Below are positions 53,669-62,695 of a stretch of 64,000 bases of DNA, one piece after another. This DNA comes from JADGHE01 sp035716025 (GTDB lineage Bacteria; Pseudomonadota; Alphaproteobacteria; Rhizobiales; Xanthobacteraceae). A program made the translations under genes and the position numbers. The DNA is taken from NCBI GenBank assembly GCA_035716025.1, contig DASTKH010000042.1, forward strand, positions 1 to 64,000. The letters are read 5' to 3'. Every line of letters begins with the position of its first letter. The first letter of the stretch is position 1. Below the pieces are notes generated by a model. The model saw nothing but the letters and a program-made list of their open reading frames with translations, had not been told where the DNA came from and ran no database searches.

Positions 53669-54853
53669 ATGCCCCGTCCGCTCGCCAGTCAGGCGCTGTC
53701 CCGTTTCCGAGTGCTCGACCTGACCAGGGCGCGCGCCGGCCCGACCGCTGCGCGCCAGCTCGCCGACTGGGGCGCCGACGTCATCAAGATCGAGATGACG
53801 CAGGAAGGCGTCGATATGGGCGACAACCGCCACGGGTTTGATTTTCAGAACCTTCACCGCAACAAGCGCAGCCTTACCCTCGATCTCAAGAACCCGGCGG
53901 GCCTCGACGTCTTCAAACGGCTCGCCAAGTCGGCCGACGTCATCATCGAGAACTACCGGCCGGACGTAAAATTCCGCCTCGGCATCGACTACGAATCGAT
54001 CAAGGCGATCAATCCGCGCATCGTCTACGGTTCGATCTCCGGATTCGGTCAGGACGGGCCGTACCGCGAGCGGCCGGGCTTCGATCAGATCGCGCAGGGC
54101 ATGGGCGGACTGATGTGGATCACCGGACTGCCCGGCCAGGGGCCGGTGCGCGTCGGCGTGCCGATCGCCGATCTGACGGCCGGCATGTATCTCGCGATGG
54201 GCATCCTGATCGCCCTCCTGGAGCGCGAGGTTTCCGGCGAGGGCCAGTGGGTGCGCACCTCTTTGCTGGAGGCGCAGATCGCGATGCTGGACTTCCAGGC
54301 CGCCCGCTGGCTCATCGCCAAGGAGATCCCGCCGCAGGCCGGCAACGACCACCCGACCGGCATTCCCACGGGCGTGTTCCCCACCAAGGATGGCCATATG
54401 AACATCGCCGCCTCGAACCAGCACATGTTCAAGCGCCTGTGCATCGCGCTCGGGGCCGAACATCTCGTCGATCATCCCGATTTCGCTACCGGCGCGCTGC
54501 GCTCCCAAAACCGCCAGGCCTGCAATGCCGCGATCGCCGAAATCACCAAGACCAAAACCACGGCGGAATGGATCGAACTTCTCAATGCGCAGAGCGTACC
54601 ATGCGGACCGATCTACAAAATGAACGAGGTCTTCGCAGACCCGCAGGTGAAACATCTCGGCATGGCGTCTGACGTCACCTCGCCGAAGCTCGGTCCCATC
54701 CAGGTGCTCCGCCACGCGGTGGAAATGAGCCGAACGCCGGCAAGAATTGCCGCGGCAACGCCCGAACGCGGCGAGCACAGCGACGAAGTGCTCCGCGACG
54801 TCGGTTACGGCGATGCCGAGATCGCCGCACTGCGCGCCGCCAAGGTCGTATGA
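53669..54853 (+). CDS. Family III CoA-transferase (CaiB/BaiF)
   Basis: A 394-residue enzyme that moves CoA between carboxylates. It opens with FRVLDLTRARAGPTAARQLADWGADVIKIE near residue 13, shows ENYRPDVKFRLGIDY near residue 94 and contains the candidate catalytic Asp168 in VPIADLTAGMYLA. Length and motifs match the family. It precedes the two-subunit CoA transferase genes by 71 bases, so activation of an unknown acid and its downstream thiolysis or lyase steps may be linked here. Confidence 0.92.
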   Translation: MPRPLASQALSRFRVLDLTRARAGPTAARQLADWGADVIKIEMTQEGVDMGDNRHGFDFQNLHRNKRSLTLDLKNPAGLDVFKRLAKSADVIIENYRPDVKFRLGIDYESIKAINPRIVYGSISGFGQDGPYRERPGFDQIAQGMGGLMWITGLPGQGPVRVGVPIADLTAGMYLAMGILIALLEREVSGEGQWVRTSLLEAQIAMLDFQAARWLIAKEIPPQAGNDHPTGIPTGVFPTKDGHMNIAASNQHMFKRLCIALGAEHLVDHPDFATGALRSQNRQACNAAIAEITKTKTTAEWIELLNAQSVPCGPIYKMNEVFADPQVKHLGMASDVTSPKLGPIQVLRHAVEMSRTPARIAAATPERGEHSDEVLRDVGYGDAEIAALRAAKVV

Positions 54854-54924
54854 AGCGGACCCTTCCGCTGAACGCGACAAGACGTTAGGGAACCGGCGAT
54901 CGGTTGAGAGCTTCGGGACAGGAA

Positions 54925-55602
54925 ATGATCGACAAACGGGTCTCCTCCCTCGCGGAGGCCGTCTCCGGCGTGAAGGACGGCGCGACCGTGCTGCTCGCGG
55001 GCTTCGGCAGCGTCGGCGAGCCGGTGGAGCTTATCGAGGCGCTGCATGATACGGGCGTGCGCGATCTCGTGGTGGTCGCCAACAATGCCGGCCTCGGCGA
55101 CACCGGGCTTGCGCGGTTGATCGGTTCCGGGCGCGTGCGCAAGATCATCTGCTCCTTTCCGCGCACCGCCGACCCGCATTGCTTCGATGCGGCCTATCGG
55201 GCCGGCAAGCTCGAACTCGAGCTCGTCCCGCAAGGGACGCTCTCGGAACGCATCCGTGCCGGCGGAGCGGGAATCGCCGCCTTCTACACCCGCGTTTCGG
55301 CGGGGACCGAGGTTGCCAACGGCAAAGAGGTCCGGCAATTCGCCGGCCAGCCGCATGTGCTCGAAGAGGCGATCCGTGGCGATCTCGCCTTGATCCGCGC
55401 CGAGACGGGCGACCGTTGGGGCAACCTCACCTACCGGCTGTCGGCGCGCAACTTCAATCCGGTCATGGCGATGGCAGCCGACCTCACCGTCGCCCAGGTC
55501 TCGCAGTTCGTGGAGCTCGGCAGCATCGACCCCGACCACGTGCATACGCCGGGCATTTTCGTGGACCGGATCGTCGCCGTTCCGAGGAGCCACAGCGCAT
55601 GA
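54925..55602 (+). CDS. 3-oxoacid CoA-transferase subunit A
   Basis: A 225-residue alpha subunit of the two-component 3-oxoacid/3-oxoadipate CoA-transferase family. The start at ATG 54925 gives the family N-terminus; TTG at 54904 is an alternative. It has the LLAGFGSVGEPVELIEAL strand near residue 25 and the WGNLTYRLSARNFNPVMAMAADLTV block near residue 164. It overlaps the subunit B start by four bases. The acid substrate (3-oxoadipate, acetoacetate or other) is not determined. Confidence 0.9.
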   Translation: MIDKRVSSLAEAVSGVKDGATVLLAGFGSVGEPVELIEALHDTGVRDLVVVANNAGLGDTGLARLIGSGRVRKIICSFPRTADPHCFDAAYRAGKLELELVPQGTLSERIRAGGAGIAAFYTRVSAGTEVANGKEVRQFAGQPHVLEEAIRGDLALIRAETGDRWGNLTYRLSARNFNPVMAMAADLTVAQVSQFVELGSIDPDHVHTPGIFVDRIVAVPRSHSA

Positions 55603-56273
55603 TCTCCCTCACCCGCCGACAAATCGCTTGGCGCGCCGCCCAGGATCTGCCCGACGGAGCCTATGTCAACCTCGGCATCGGCCTGCCGACCCTCGTCTCG
55701 AATTTTGTTCCGGCCGACCGTGAGGTCGTCTTCCACGCGGAGAACGGCGTGCTGGGGCAAGGGCCGGCACCGGCGCCGGGCGAGGAAGACCCCGATCTCA
55801 TCAATGCCGGCCGAGGGTTCATCACTCTGGTCAGAGGCGGCGCCATCGTTCACCACAATGACGCCTTCGTGATCATTCGCGGCGGACATCTCGACTGCAC
55901 GCTGCTCGGCGCCTTCCAAGTGTCGGCCCTCGGGGACCTCGCCAACTGGGCGACCGACGATCCGACCTTTCCGCCCGGGCTCGGCGGGGCGATGGACCTT
56001 GCCGTCGGCGCCAAGGAAGTGCGGGTTCTGCTCGAACACACGACGAAGGACGGACGGCCGCGCCTTGTCGAGCGCTGTACCTATCCGCTCACCGCCGCGC
56101 GTTGCGTGAAGCGCATCTACACCAATCTCGCGGTCCTGGATGTGACGGACGGCGGGTTTATGGCGCGCGAGATGGTTCCGGGCCTGAGCCGCGAGGCGCT
56201 TCAGGCGAAAACCGGCGCGCCAATCGCTTTCGCGGCCGACTGCGGGCTATTGAAGGCGCCGGCGCTCGACTGA
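55599..56273 (+). CDS. 3-oxoacid CoA-transferase subunit B
   Basis: A 224-residue beta subunit carrying the catalytic glutamate, Glu48 in VFHAENGVLG. Further family blocks are GAYVNLGIGLPTLVSN near residue 20, GGHLDCTLLGAFQVSALGDLANW near residue 94 and GLGGAMDLAVGAKEV near residue 127. Translation is coupled to subunit A by an ATGA overlap. A GC-rich hairpin at 56290-56312 lies just behind the stop and may end the transcript. Confidence 0.92.
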   Translation: MISLTRRQIAWRAAQDLPDGAYVNLGIGLPTLVSNFVPADREVVFHAENGVLGQGPAPAPGEEDPDLINAGRGFITLVRGGAIVHHNDAFVIIRGGHLDCTLLGAFQVSALGDLANWATDDPTFPPGLGGAMDLAVGAKEVRVLLEHTTKDGRPRLVERCTYPLTAARCVKRIYTNLAVLDVTDGGFMAREMVPGLSREALQAKTGAPIAFAADCGLLKAPALD

Positions 56274-56289
56274 GAGACCAATCATTCGC

Positions 56290-56312
56290 CGGCGCCGCCC
56301 GGCTCGGCGCCG
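56290..56312 (+). terminator. GC-rich hairpin between convergent genes, candidate terminator
   Basis: CGGCGCCG (56290-56297) is repeated as the same palindromic eight-base arm at 56305-56312 with a seven-base loop, 17 bases after the CoA-transferase stop and about 20 bases behind the end of the convergent gene. There is no T-tract, so efficiency is uncertain. Confidence 0.4.
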
Positions 56313-56332
56313 TCGCGATCCGCGGGCCGGCC

Positions 56333-56899
56333 TCAATACGGGAACGGCTTGAGCCGATGCTCGGCTTCGGCGGGAACCGGCACGCGCGTCGTGTTCATCA
56401 CCATGGCGAGCAGCGTGTAGTAGCCGAGGATCGCGACGGCATCGATGACGCCCTGCTCGCCGAAATGCGCGATGAGCCTGGCATAGGTCGCATCGCTGAC
56501 GCAGCGATTGCGCTGCAATTCGTCGTAAAGATCATAGAGCGCCGCCTCGTCGGCGGCCATCGCGTCCGGTCGCCGCCCCTCGGCGATGGCTTCGACGATG
56601 TCCGGCTTGAGCCCACCCTTCAAGGCAAGACCGCGATGCGCGTGCCATTCGGTGCCCTGCGTCCAAGTGCGGGCAACCAGGAGAATGAGAAACTCGCTCA
56701 AGCGCGGCGGAAGAACGCTGTTGAAGCGCAGATGCTCGCCGAGCTTCTGCACGCGCGTCAGCGTCTCCGGGCTGCGCAGCAACGGGATGAACGGGCCGCC
56801 AATGCGGCCGCGGGGACCCGCGATCAGTTCGGCAACCGCCTTCTTCTGCGCTTCGCTTAGCTTCTCCTGCGGAATTTCGGGCATGCGGGCGCCTGACAT
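56333..56899 (-). CDS. Carboxymuconolactone-decarboxylase family protein
   Basis: A 188-residue alpha-helical protein of the CMD/AhpD superfamily. It has LSEFLILLVARTWTQGTEWHAH near residue 68 and an AILGYYTLLAMVMNTT helix near residue 150. The CxxCxxxH motif of AhpD-type peroxidases is absent, so it is closer to carboxymuconolactone decarboxylases, which process lactones in aromatic catabolism. It precedes the SDR gene (same strand, 62 bases away) and faces the CoA-transferase operon. Confidence 0.87.
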   Translation of the reverse strand: MSGARMPEIPQEKLSEAQKKAVAELIAGPRGRIGGPFIPLLRSPETLTRVQKLGEHLRFNSVLPPRLSEFLILLVARTWTQGTEWHAHRGLALKGGLKPDIVEAIAEGRRPDAMAADEAALYDLYDELQRNRCVSDATYARLIAHFGEQGVIDAVAILGYYTLLAMVMNTTRVPVPAEAEHRLKPFPY

Positions 56900-56961
56900 G
56901 GGCCTTTCCTCTCTTGGGGAGCGTCAGTTGGGGGTCTGGGAGTCGGGCTCGGCGGAGCGTG

Positions 56962-57801
56962 TCAGGCCTCGCCCGGCAGCGGATGCAGACGGAAGCCTGC
57001 CGCCCGCTCGGTTCTTTCCGCCGACTCCGCAGGGTCGATGTCGAGGATCCAGGTGTTGGCGTCGTAGCGCTTGCCGTTCACCCGCTCCGTGGGCGCATTC
57101 ACGACCCAGAGCAGCGGCGGGACCATCTCGTCCGGCTCGACGAGGCGCGGGGCCTTGCCCTCCCGGCTCCAGTCGCGCATTTCCTGCGCCATGCCGGGCG
57201 TATTCGCCCCGGCGCCCGGATTGACGATGGCGACCGCGAGCCCCGTCCCTTCAGCCGCCTTCGCCCAGATTTCGGTTGCCATTTCGAGCGCGGCTTTCGA
57301 TGGCCCGTAGGGCGACGAATTGGGCCTGTTCATCGTGTCGAGCTTCGTCGTCACGTTGACGATCCGGCCCCAACCCTGGGCGATCATCTTCGGCGCAAGC
57401 CGCCGCGCCATCTGGTCGGCGGCGACGTAATTCGTATCCATCGTGGTCTGTACGATTTCGTCGGATATCTCCCAGAACTTCTTCGGCCCCTTTTCCGTGA
57501 AGCGCGTCGGGTCGATATAGGTGAACGTCACGCCCGCATTGTTGACAAGAATGTCCACCTTGCCGAAGCGCTTCTCGGCCTCTGCGATCACGCGATCGCA
57601 TTCGGCGGGCCTGCGCAGATCGGCGACAAGGCCGAAGACGCGTTCGGCGCAGCCCGCCTCCTTGGCCGTCGCCATGAATGCGTCCACATCGGCGGCGATG
57701 TGGCCGACGGCGCAGACTTGGGCGCCCTGTCGCGCAAGCCCGAGGGCCATGGCGCGCCCGAGACCGCGCAATCCTCCGGTGACGATGGCCGCGCGTTGCA
57801 T
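56962..57801 (-). CDS. Short-chain dehydrogenase/reductase (SDR)
   Basis: A 279-residue NAD(P)-dependent oxidoreductase. The TGGLRGLG cofactor motif is near residue 9, NNAGVT near residue 88, and the active-site Y-x3-K is in YGPSK near residue 165. The ATG at 57801 has GAGG upstream, which supports it over longer forms. It is co-directional with the carboxymuconolactone-decarboxylase-type gene and both may act in one degradation route. Substrate unknown. Confidence 0.92.
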   Translation of the reverse strand: MQRAAIVTGGLRGLGRAMALGLARQGAQVCAVGHIAADVDAFMATAKEAGCAERVFGLVADLRRPAECDRVIAEAEKRFGKVDILVNNAGVTFTYIDPTRFTEKGPKKFWEISDEIVQTTMDTNYVAADQMARRLAPKMIAQGWGRIVNVTTKLDTMNRPNSSPYGPSKAALEMATEIWAKAAEGTGLAVAIVNPGAGANTPGMAQEMRDWSREGKAPRLVEPDEMVPPLLWVVNAPTERVNGKRYDANTWILDIDPAESAERTERAAGFRLHPLPGEA

Positions 57802-58007
57802 AATGCCTCCCGTTCCTTCTCGTGCTGTCTTGGCCGAGCAGCCGATTTCTTTCGCACGGATGTGCGCACACCCGCGATGCGGTAGCCGGAAAAGCACCGT
57901 TTCCCTGCGTTCCGCTTGCGCCAGCTTGGTCTGCGGGATCTGCCCGGCCGAACAAGGCGCCCAGGTGAAAACCTTAAGTCAGCCTCGCGGCTGCCGCCAC
58001 GGATGGA

Positions 58008-58778
58008 TTACAGATCGGTCGGACGCGGCCGCTTCGAGATACGGCTCTTTGCCGGGGCCGCCATGGCTGCCGGTGCCCCCTCAAGGAACGCCTTCACTTT
58101 GTCCTCGATGACGGCGTCGAGATCCTCGGGCACGCGCAGGCCAAAGACCCAGCGCCGCACCCCGATGTAGAAAATCGAGGCGATCACCGCCCAGACAAGC
58201 TCGACCTCGGTCTCGCTTGCCGGCTCCCTTTCGAGGGGCGGGCGGCCCGTCTCGAAGCGAACCTCGGCCACCACTTTGGACCAGATCCGCTCCCGCATGA
58301 ACCGAAGATAGCGCCGGTTGATGTCGAGACCTTCGAGGCCCGAGAACAAAAAGAGTCGGATCCACTCATAGGTCAGAATGCTGCGCGTGTAGTCCTGATA
58401 GAAGCGCACGAGCCGCGCCTGCAGGGGCTGCGTGCGGTCCGTGAGCCAAACCTCCCAGTCTGGATTCCAGCGGGCGACGAACACCTCCTCGTAGACGCGC
58501 TCGATCAGCGCGTTCTTGTTGGAGAAGTAGCGGTAAAGCAGCGGTTGGGTGATGCCGAGCCGCTCGGCAAGGTCGCGCGTCCTGCCTTTGAAGCCGTGTT
58601 CGGCGAAAAAGCGGATCGCCTCCTTGACGATCTGCGCCTCCCGCTCTGCCCGTGGAAGGCGCCGACGCGTGCGCGTCGGGCGCGGTGCCGGGCGGGCGGA
58701 GCGGACCCGCTGCTTGTGGACCAGAAGACTGAGCTGCCGGCGCGGCACGGGAGGTGGACCTGATAGGCGTGTCGACAC
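58008..58778 (-). CDS. TetR-family transcriptional regulator
   Basis: A 256-residue repressor type. The DNA-binding helix-turn-helix lies at about residues 50-97 (IRFFAEHGFKGRTRDLAERLGITQPLLYRYFSNK), preceded by an unusually basic Pro/Arg-rich 40-residue extension; the GTG start at 58778 is uncertain. The C-terminal ligand domain is Trp- and Phe-rich. It is divergent from the hydroxylase gene with an operator-like palindrome between them, which points to autoregulation and control of the catabolic genes. Confidence 0.9.
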   Translation of the reverse strand: MSTRLSGPPPVPRRQLSLLVHKQRVRSARPAPRPTRTRRRLPRAEREAQIVKEAIRFFAEHGFKGRTRDLAERLGITQPLLYRYFSNKNALIERVYEEVFVARWNPDWEVWLTDRTQPLQARLVRFYQDYTRSILTYEWIRLFLFSGLEGLDINRRYLRFMRERIWSKVVAEVRFETGRPPLEREPASETEVELVWAVIASIFYIGVRRWVFGLRVPEDLDAVIEDKVKAFLEGAPAAMAAPAKSRISKRPRPTDL

Positions 58779-58879
58779 AGGGACAAGGCTGCTTGCGCCT
58801 TGCTGTTATGTGAACGCGGGCCAAGAGGCAAATCTCCGGCACGCCGTTGATTGCCAGTTGACCCTGCCGCCCAGCGCTT

Positions 58880-58899
58880 TAATAATCAAATGATAATTA
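58880..58899. promoter_or_regulatory. 20-base inverted repeat, probable operator of the TetR regulator
   Basis: The two arms TAATAATCA and TGATAATTA match in eight of nine pairs around a central AA, in an AT-rich island amid GC-rich sequence. It lies 15 bases before the hydroxylase ATG and about 100 bases from the tetR start, so binding would block entry of RNA polymerase or ribosome access for the hydroxylase operon. Confidence 0.65.
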
Positions 58900-58914
58900 C
58901 CAACGGAGCCAGCA

Positions 58915-60150
58915 ATGACACGCGCGCGCAGAAGCGGAAGGCGGCGTGCCGTCATCATCGGCGGATCGATGTCCGGGCTCTTTTCGGCCGCCTTCCTTCG
59001 CCAGATCGGATGGGATGTGGATGTGTACGAGCGCTCGCCGGTCGAGCTTGTCGGCCGCGGCGCGGGGATTACGACGCACCCCGAACTTCTGGAGGCCCTC
59101 GAGGCGAGCGGCGCGGGCACGAAGGAGCTCGGTGTCCCCGTTACGAAGCGCATGGCTATCGACCGGAACGGCCGTGTCACCGAGGAGCGGCACCTGCCGC
59201 AGATCCTCACCTCATGGGACAGGCTGCAGCGCCTGCTTCGGGAAACGATCGACCCTGCGCACTATCATCTTGGCTGGACCTTCGAGCGCGTCGAGCAGGA
59301 CGAGGGCGGCGTCCGCGTCTATTTTTCCGGCGACCGCGTCGAAGAGGCCGACATTCTGGTTGGCGGCGACGGCATCCGCTCCAGTGTGCGCGGCCAGGTC
59401 GCGCCGGAACTGCAGCCGGTCTACGCCGGATACTATATCTGGCGTGGCACGCCCAACGAGGCCGACCTTGCGCCGCGCACGCTGAAGGAAATCTTCCCCT
59501 ATTTCACCTTCTACCTGCCGCCGCAGCAGGAAATCATCACCTATCCGATCGCCGGGTTCGACAATGATCTGCGGCCCGGCCGCCGCCGGTACAACTTCAT
59601 CTGGTACCGCGTTGCGGACGCCGATCAGCTCCGCGAGATGAATATTGACGAAAACGGCCGCCAGCACGAATTTTCCGTGCCGCCTCCGCTGATCCGCAAG
59701 GAGTTGATCCGGCAGATGCAGGCTGACGCGCGCGAAATCATGCCCGAAGTGATGCTCGACTGCGTCATGAAGATGCCGCAGCCTTTCATCACGCCGATCT
59801 ACGATTTCACGGCACACCGCATCGTATTCGGCCGCGTCGCGATGGTGGGCGATGCCGCTGCCAATGCGCGCCCGCACATGGGCTTCGGTGTCGCCAAGGC
59901 GGGCGGCGATGCCCAGGCCTTGGCGCGCGCGCTGCGCGATCACGAGGACGTTGATCGGGCGCTCGAAGCCTATAATGCCGAGCGGCAGCCCATCGGAAAC
60001 GCGATCGTTTTGCACGGGCGCAAGCTCGGAACGCATATGGGCGTGAACCTCAAGACCGAGGAGGACCGCCGCATGCATGCGTTGCTCCAGAGCGACGGGG
60101 CGATGCTCGACTGGATCGCGGTGCCGCATTTTCTCGATGCCTATCGATGA
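58915..60150 (+). CDS. FAD-dependent aromatic-ring monooxygenase (2,6-dihydroxypyridine hydroxylase-like)
   Basis: A 411-residue flavoprotein hydroxylase. The FAD-binding GGSMSGLFSAAFLRQIGWDVDVYERS is at about residues 16-41, the ILVGGDGIRSSVR motif near residue 147 and MVGDAAANARPHMGFGVAKAGGDA near residue 311. The overall pattern recalls 2,6-dihydroxypyridine 3-hydroxylase of nicotine and pyridine degradation, but substrate is not certain. GGAG precedes the ATG. It starts the TetR-controlled operon with the LVIVD and nitroreductase-like genes. Confidence 0.85.
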   Translation: MTRARRSGRRRAVIIGGSMSGLFSAAFLRQIGWDVDVYERSPVELVGRGAGITTHPELLEALEASGAGTKELGVPVTKRMAIDRNGRVTEERHLPQILTSWDRLQRLLRETIDPAHYHLGWTFERVEQDEGGVRVYFSGDRVEEADILVGGDGIRSSVRGQVAPELQPVYAGYYIWRGTPNEADLAPRTLKEIFPYFTFYLPPQQEIITYPIAGFDNDLRPGRRRYNFIWYRVADADQLREMNIDENGRQHEFSVPPPLIRKELIRQMQADAREIMPEVMLDCVMKMPQPFITPIYDFTAHRIVFGRVAMVGDAAANARPHMGFGVAKAGGDAQALARALRDHEDVDRALEAYNAERQPIGNAIVLHGRKLGTHMGVNLKTEEDRRMHALLQSDGAMLDWIAVPHFLDAYR

Positions 60151-60259
60151 AACGGATTTCCGTCCGCGCCTTGCCCGCAAAGCCGGCCACGCGACAAACC
60201 GCCGCCTTTGCGGTCCTTGAATTTTGGCGTTGGCACAAACGAGCGGAGCGTGTGATCCG

Positions 60260-61516
60260 ATGACCGACCTTCCCAAACCCGAGCATGCCCGCAACATGCG
60301 GATCGTCGGCTATTCCGATCAGGGCGGACGGCCGGACGGCGTGCAGGTTATGGTGCATCGCGGCCACGCCTATGTCGGCCACATGTTCTCCAAGGGGTTT
60401 TCGGTGATCGACGTGCGCGATCCTACGCAACCGCGCCCCGTCGCCTATATCGCTGCCCCGCCGAATACCTGGAACATTCATCTGCAAACGCACGAGGATC
60501 TGCTGCTGGTCATCCACGCGAAGGACATGTTCGCGGCGGCCGAATTCGCCGATGAGCGCGCCTATTACAAGGGACAACTCGGGCAAGCGGTGGGCACGGC
60601 GGCCGCGCGGACCGCGCCGGCGCGCGACTGGACCGCGGGGCTTGCGGTCTACGACATTGCGAAGCCGGATGCCCCCAAACGCATCGGCTTCATGCCGGTC
60701 GAGGGCGGCGGCGTGCACCGCATCTGGTATACCGGCGGGCGCTGGGCCTATGTCTCGGCCCTGCTCGACGGTTTCACCGACTACATTTTTCTTACCGTCG
60801 ACATGAGCGATCCGACAGAGCCGCGCGAAGTCGGCCGTTGGTGGATTCCGGGGATGCATCAGGCCGGCGGCGAAACGCCCTCGTGGAATCCGACAAGCCG
60901 CTTCGGCCTGCACCACGCGATCATTCACGGCGATACGGCCTATGCTGCCTGGCGCGACGCCGGCATGGTCGTTCTCGACATCGCCGACCGCGCGCAGCCG
61001 AAGCTCATCCTCCACCGCGACGGCACGCCGCCCTTCGGCGGCGGCACGCACAATTGCCTGCCGCTTCCCGACCGCGAGCTGCTGGTCGTGCTCGACGAAG
61101 CGGTGCTCGACCATCAGGAAGACGGCGTAAAGAACATCTGGGTGTTCGACAATCGCAACAAGGCGAATCCGCGAATCCTCGCAACCTTCCCGCAGCCTGA
61201 GGAATTCGACTACAAGGGCAAAGGCGGTCATTTCGGCCCGCACAATCTGCACGAAAACCGGCCCGGCACTTTCGTGTCGTCGGAGTTGATCTTCGCGACC
61301 TATCAGAATGCCGGTGTACGGGTGTTCGACATCCGCGATCCGGCAAGACCGAGAGAGGTCGGCGCGCTCGTCCCACCGCCGCCGGCCCGCATGATGGATC
61401 AGCGGCCGAACCGGGCGCGCGTGATCCAATCGGCCGACGTCTTTGTCGACGCCGGCGGTCTCGTCTACGTGACGGACTATAACGCGGGCCTGTACGTTCT
61501 CGAATACCGCGGTTGA
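60260..61516 (+). CDS. LVIVD/beta-propeller repeat protein of unknown function
   Basis: A 418-residue soluble protein without signal peptide. It has repeated LVIVD-type blades: GFSVIDVRDPTQPRPVAYI near residue 46, GLAVYDIAKPDAPKRIGFM near residue 131, AGMVVLDIADRAQPKLIL near residue 234, and AGVRVFDIRDPARPREVG near residue 354. This suggests a cytosolic propeller, possibly an enzyme related to lactonases: several conserved His (NIHLQTHED, HHAIIHGD, FGPHNLHEN) could bind metal. It follows the hydroxylase gene in the same operon. Confidence 0.75.
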   Translation: MTDLPKPEHARNMRIVGYSDQGGRPDGVQVMVHRGHAYVGHMFSKGFSVIDVRDPTQPRPVAYIAAPPNTWNIHLQTHEDLLLVIHAKDMFAAAEFADERAYYKGQLGQAVGTAAARTAPARDWTAGLAVYDIAKPDAPKRIGFMPVEGGGVHRIWYTGGRWAYVSALLDGFTDYIFLTVDMSDPTEPREVGRWWIPGMHQAGGETPSWNPTSRFGLHHAIIHGDTAYAAWRDAGMVVLDIADRAQPKLILHRDGTPPFGGGTHNCLPLPDRELLVVLDEAVLDHQEDGVKNIWVFDNRNKANPRILATFPQPEEFDYKGKGGHFGPHNLHENRPGTFVSSELIFATYQNAGVRVFDIRDPARPREVGALVPPPPARMMDQRPNRARVIQSADVFVDAGGLVYVTDYNAGLYVLEYRG

Positions 61517-61572
61517 GCAGCGCGCCCAGACGGCGTCGCCCGTCTCGGCGAAGCCGAACTCCGGAGACCCGC

Positions 61573-62082
61573 ATGGAACAGGCAGAAGACATTCGGCGCG
61601 GCGTTCTGCCGGAGACTGCTCTCGATCAGCTCTTCCGAAAGGCGCGGACCCACGAGGAATTCTCCGGTCCTGTGAGCGAGGCGCAGCTTCGCGCGATCTA
61701 CGACCTCATGAAATTCGGGCCGACGACCGCGAACACCCAGCCGCTGCGCATCGTGTTCGTACAGAGCGCCGAAGCCAAGGAACTGCTGTCGCCTGCGCTC
61801 TCCTCCGACAATCGCGGCAAAACCATGCGGGCACCGGTGACCGCCATCCTCGCCTATGACACGCGCTTCTATGAGCACCTTATCCGGACGTTCCCGCATA
61901 AGCCGGAGGCGCGCGGCTGGTTCGAAGGGCGCCCGCAGCACATCGAGACGACGGCACTGCGCAACTCCTCCCTGCAGGGCGCCTATTTCATCCTCGCCGC
62001 CCGCGCGGTCGGTCTCGACTGCGGGCCGATGTCGGGCTTCGACAACGCCAAGGTCGACGCCGCCTTCTTTCCCGACGACTGA
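61573..62082 (+). pseudogene. RutE-like nitroreductase/malonic-semialdehyde-reductase family gene, C-terminally truncated
   Basis: A 169-residue product with the family blocks FRKARTHEEFSGPVSEAQLRAIYDLMKFGPTTANTQPLRIVFV (about residues 17-59), EARGWFEGRPQ near residue 115 and GLDCGPMSGFDNAKVDAAFF near residue 146, then a stop after PDD. Full members are about 196-205 residues, so the last ~30-35 residues, including the KSNFLCN-G-GDP segment that closes the flavin/dimer interface, are missing. Sequence after the stop has no family similarity. The missing piece matches the fragment at 35284-35391. Confidence 0.75.
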
Positions 62083-62248
62083 CCACAATGCGGACGTGGT
62101 CGTGCGGGTCGAAACACACCAGAGGAAGCGCGCCGACGGGGCTGCAAAGCCGAAACGTTTTCGTGCTCGGCGGTTCTCGGTCCTTGACGCCCGCATGCGC
62201 GGCCTGAAAAGCTGTCGGGCATCGCCATCGGTCACTCCGCAAACGTCC

Positions 62249-62695
62249 ATGCTCAAAATCCGCGCGCCGAAGGACTTTTATGCCGGCCTTGTCTTCGTCG
62301 GCATTGGCTTGCTCGGTGCGGTGCTGGCTCTTCAGTATCCGCTCGGCAGTGCCCTGCGCATGGGGCCGGGTTACCTGCCGACCATCCTGTCCTGCGTCGT
62401 GGTGTTGCTCGGGCTCACCATTCTTCTGCGCGCATTCGTCATCGACGGCGAGCCGGCATCGCGGGTGGTGTGGCGGCCGCTCGTGTTTGTCACGGCCTCG
62501 ATCGTTCTCTTCGGCGTGACGATCACGCATGTCGGCCTCGTGATCTCGATCATCCTCACGGCGGTCGTCGGCGGCTTTGCGGCGCGCGACATGAGCCGTA
62601 TCGAGCTCATCGTGCTGGCCCTGGGATTGGCCGCCTTTTCGGCGGTCGTATTCGTCTATCTTCTCGGTCAGCCGTTCGATTTGTGGCCGACATGA
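62249..62695 (+). CDS. tctB: Tripartite tricarboxylate transporter small membrane subunit TctB
   Basis: A 148-residue membrane protein with about four hydrophobic segments, starting MLKIRAPKDFYAGLVFVGIG. The RMGPGYLPTILSCVVVLLGL segment is the TctB signature. It overlaps tctA by four bases (ATGA). The usual binding-protein gene tctC is not immediately upstream. The transported carboxylate is unknown. Confidence 0.88.
   Translation: MLKIRAPKDFYAGLVFVGIGLLGAVLALQYPLGSALRMGPGYLPTILSCVVVLLGLTILLRAFVIDGEPASRVVWRPLVFVTASIVLFGVTITHVGLVISIILTAVVGGFAARDMSRIELIVLALGLAAFSAVVFVYLLGQPFDLWPT

Noticed and set aside
62081..62101. Six-pair GACCAC/GTGGTC hairpin at the truncated nitroreductase end, considered as an insertion-element end or terminator
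   Set aside because: No transposase gene, target-site duplication or T-tract accompanies it.
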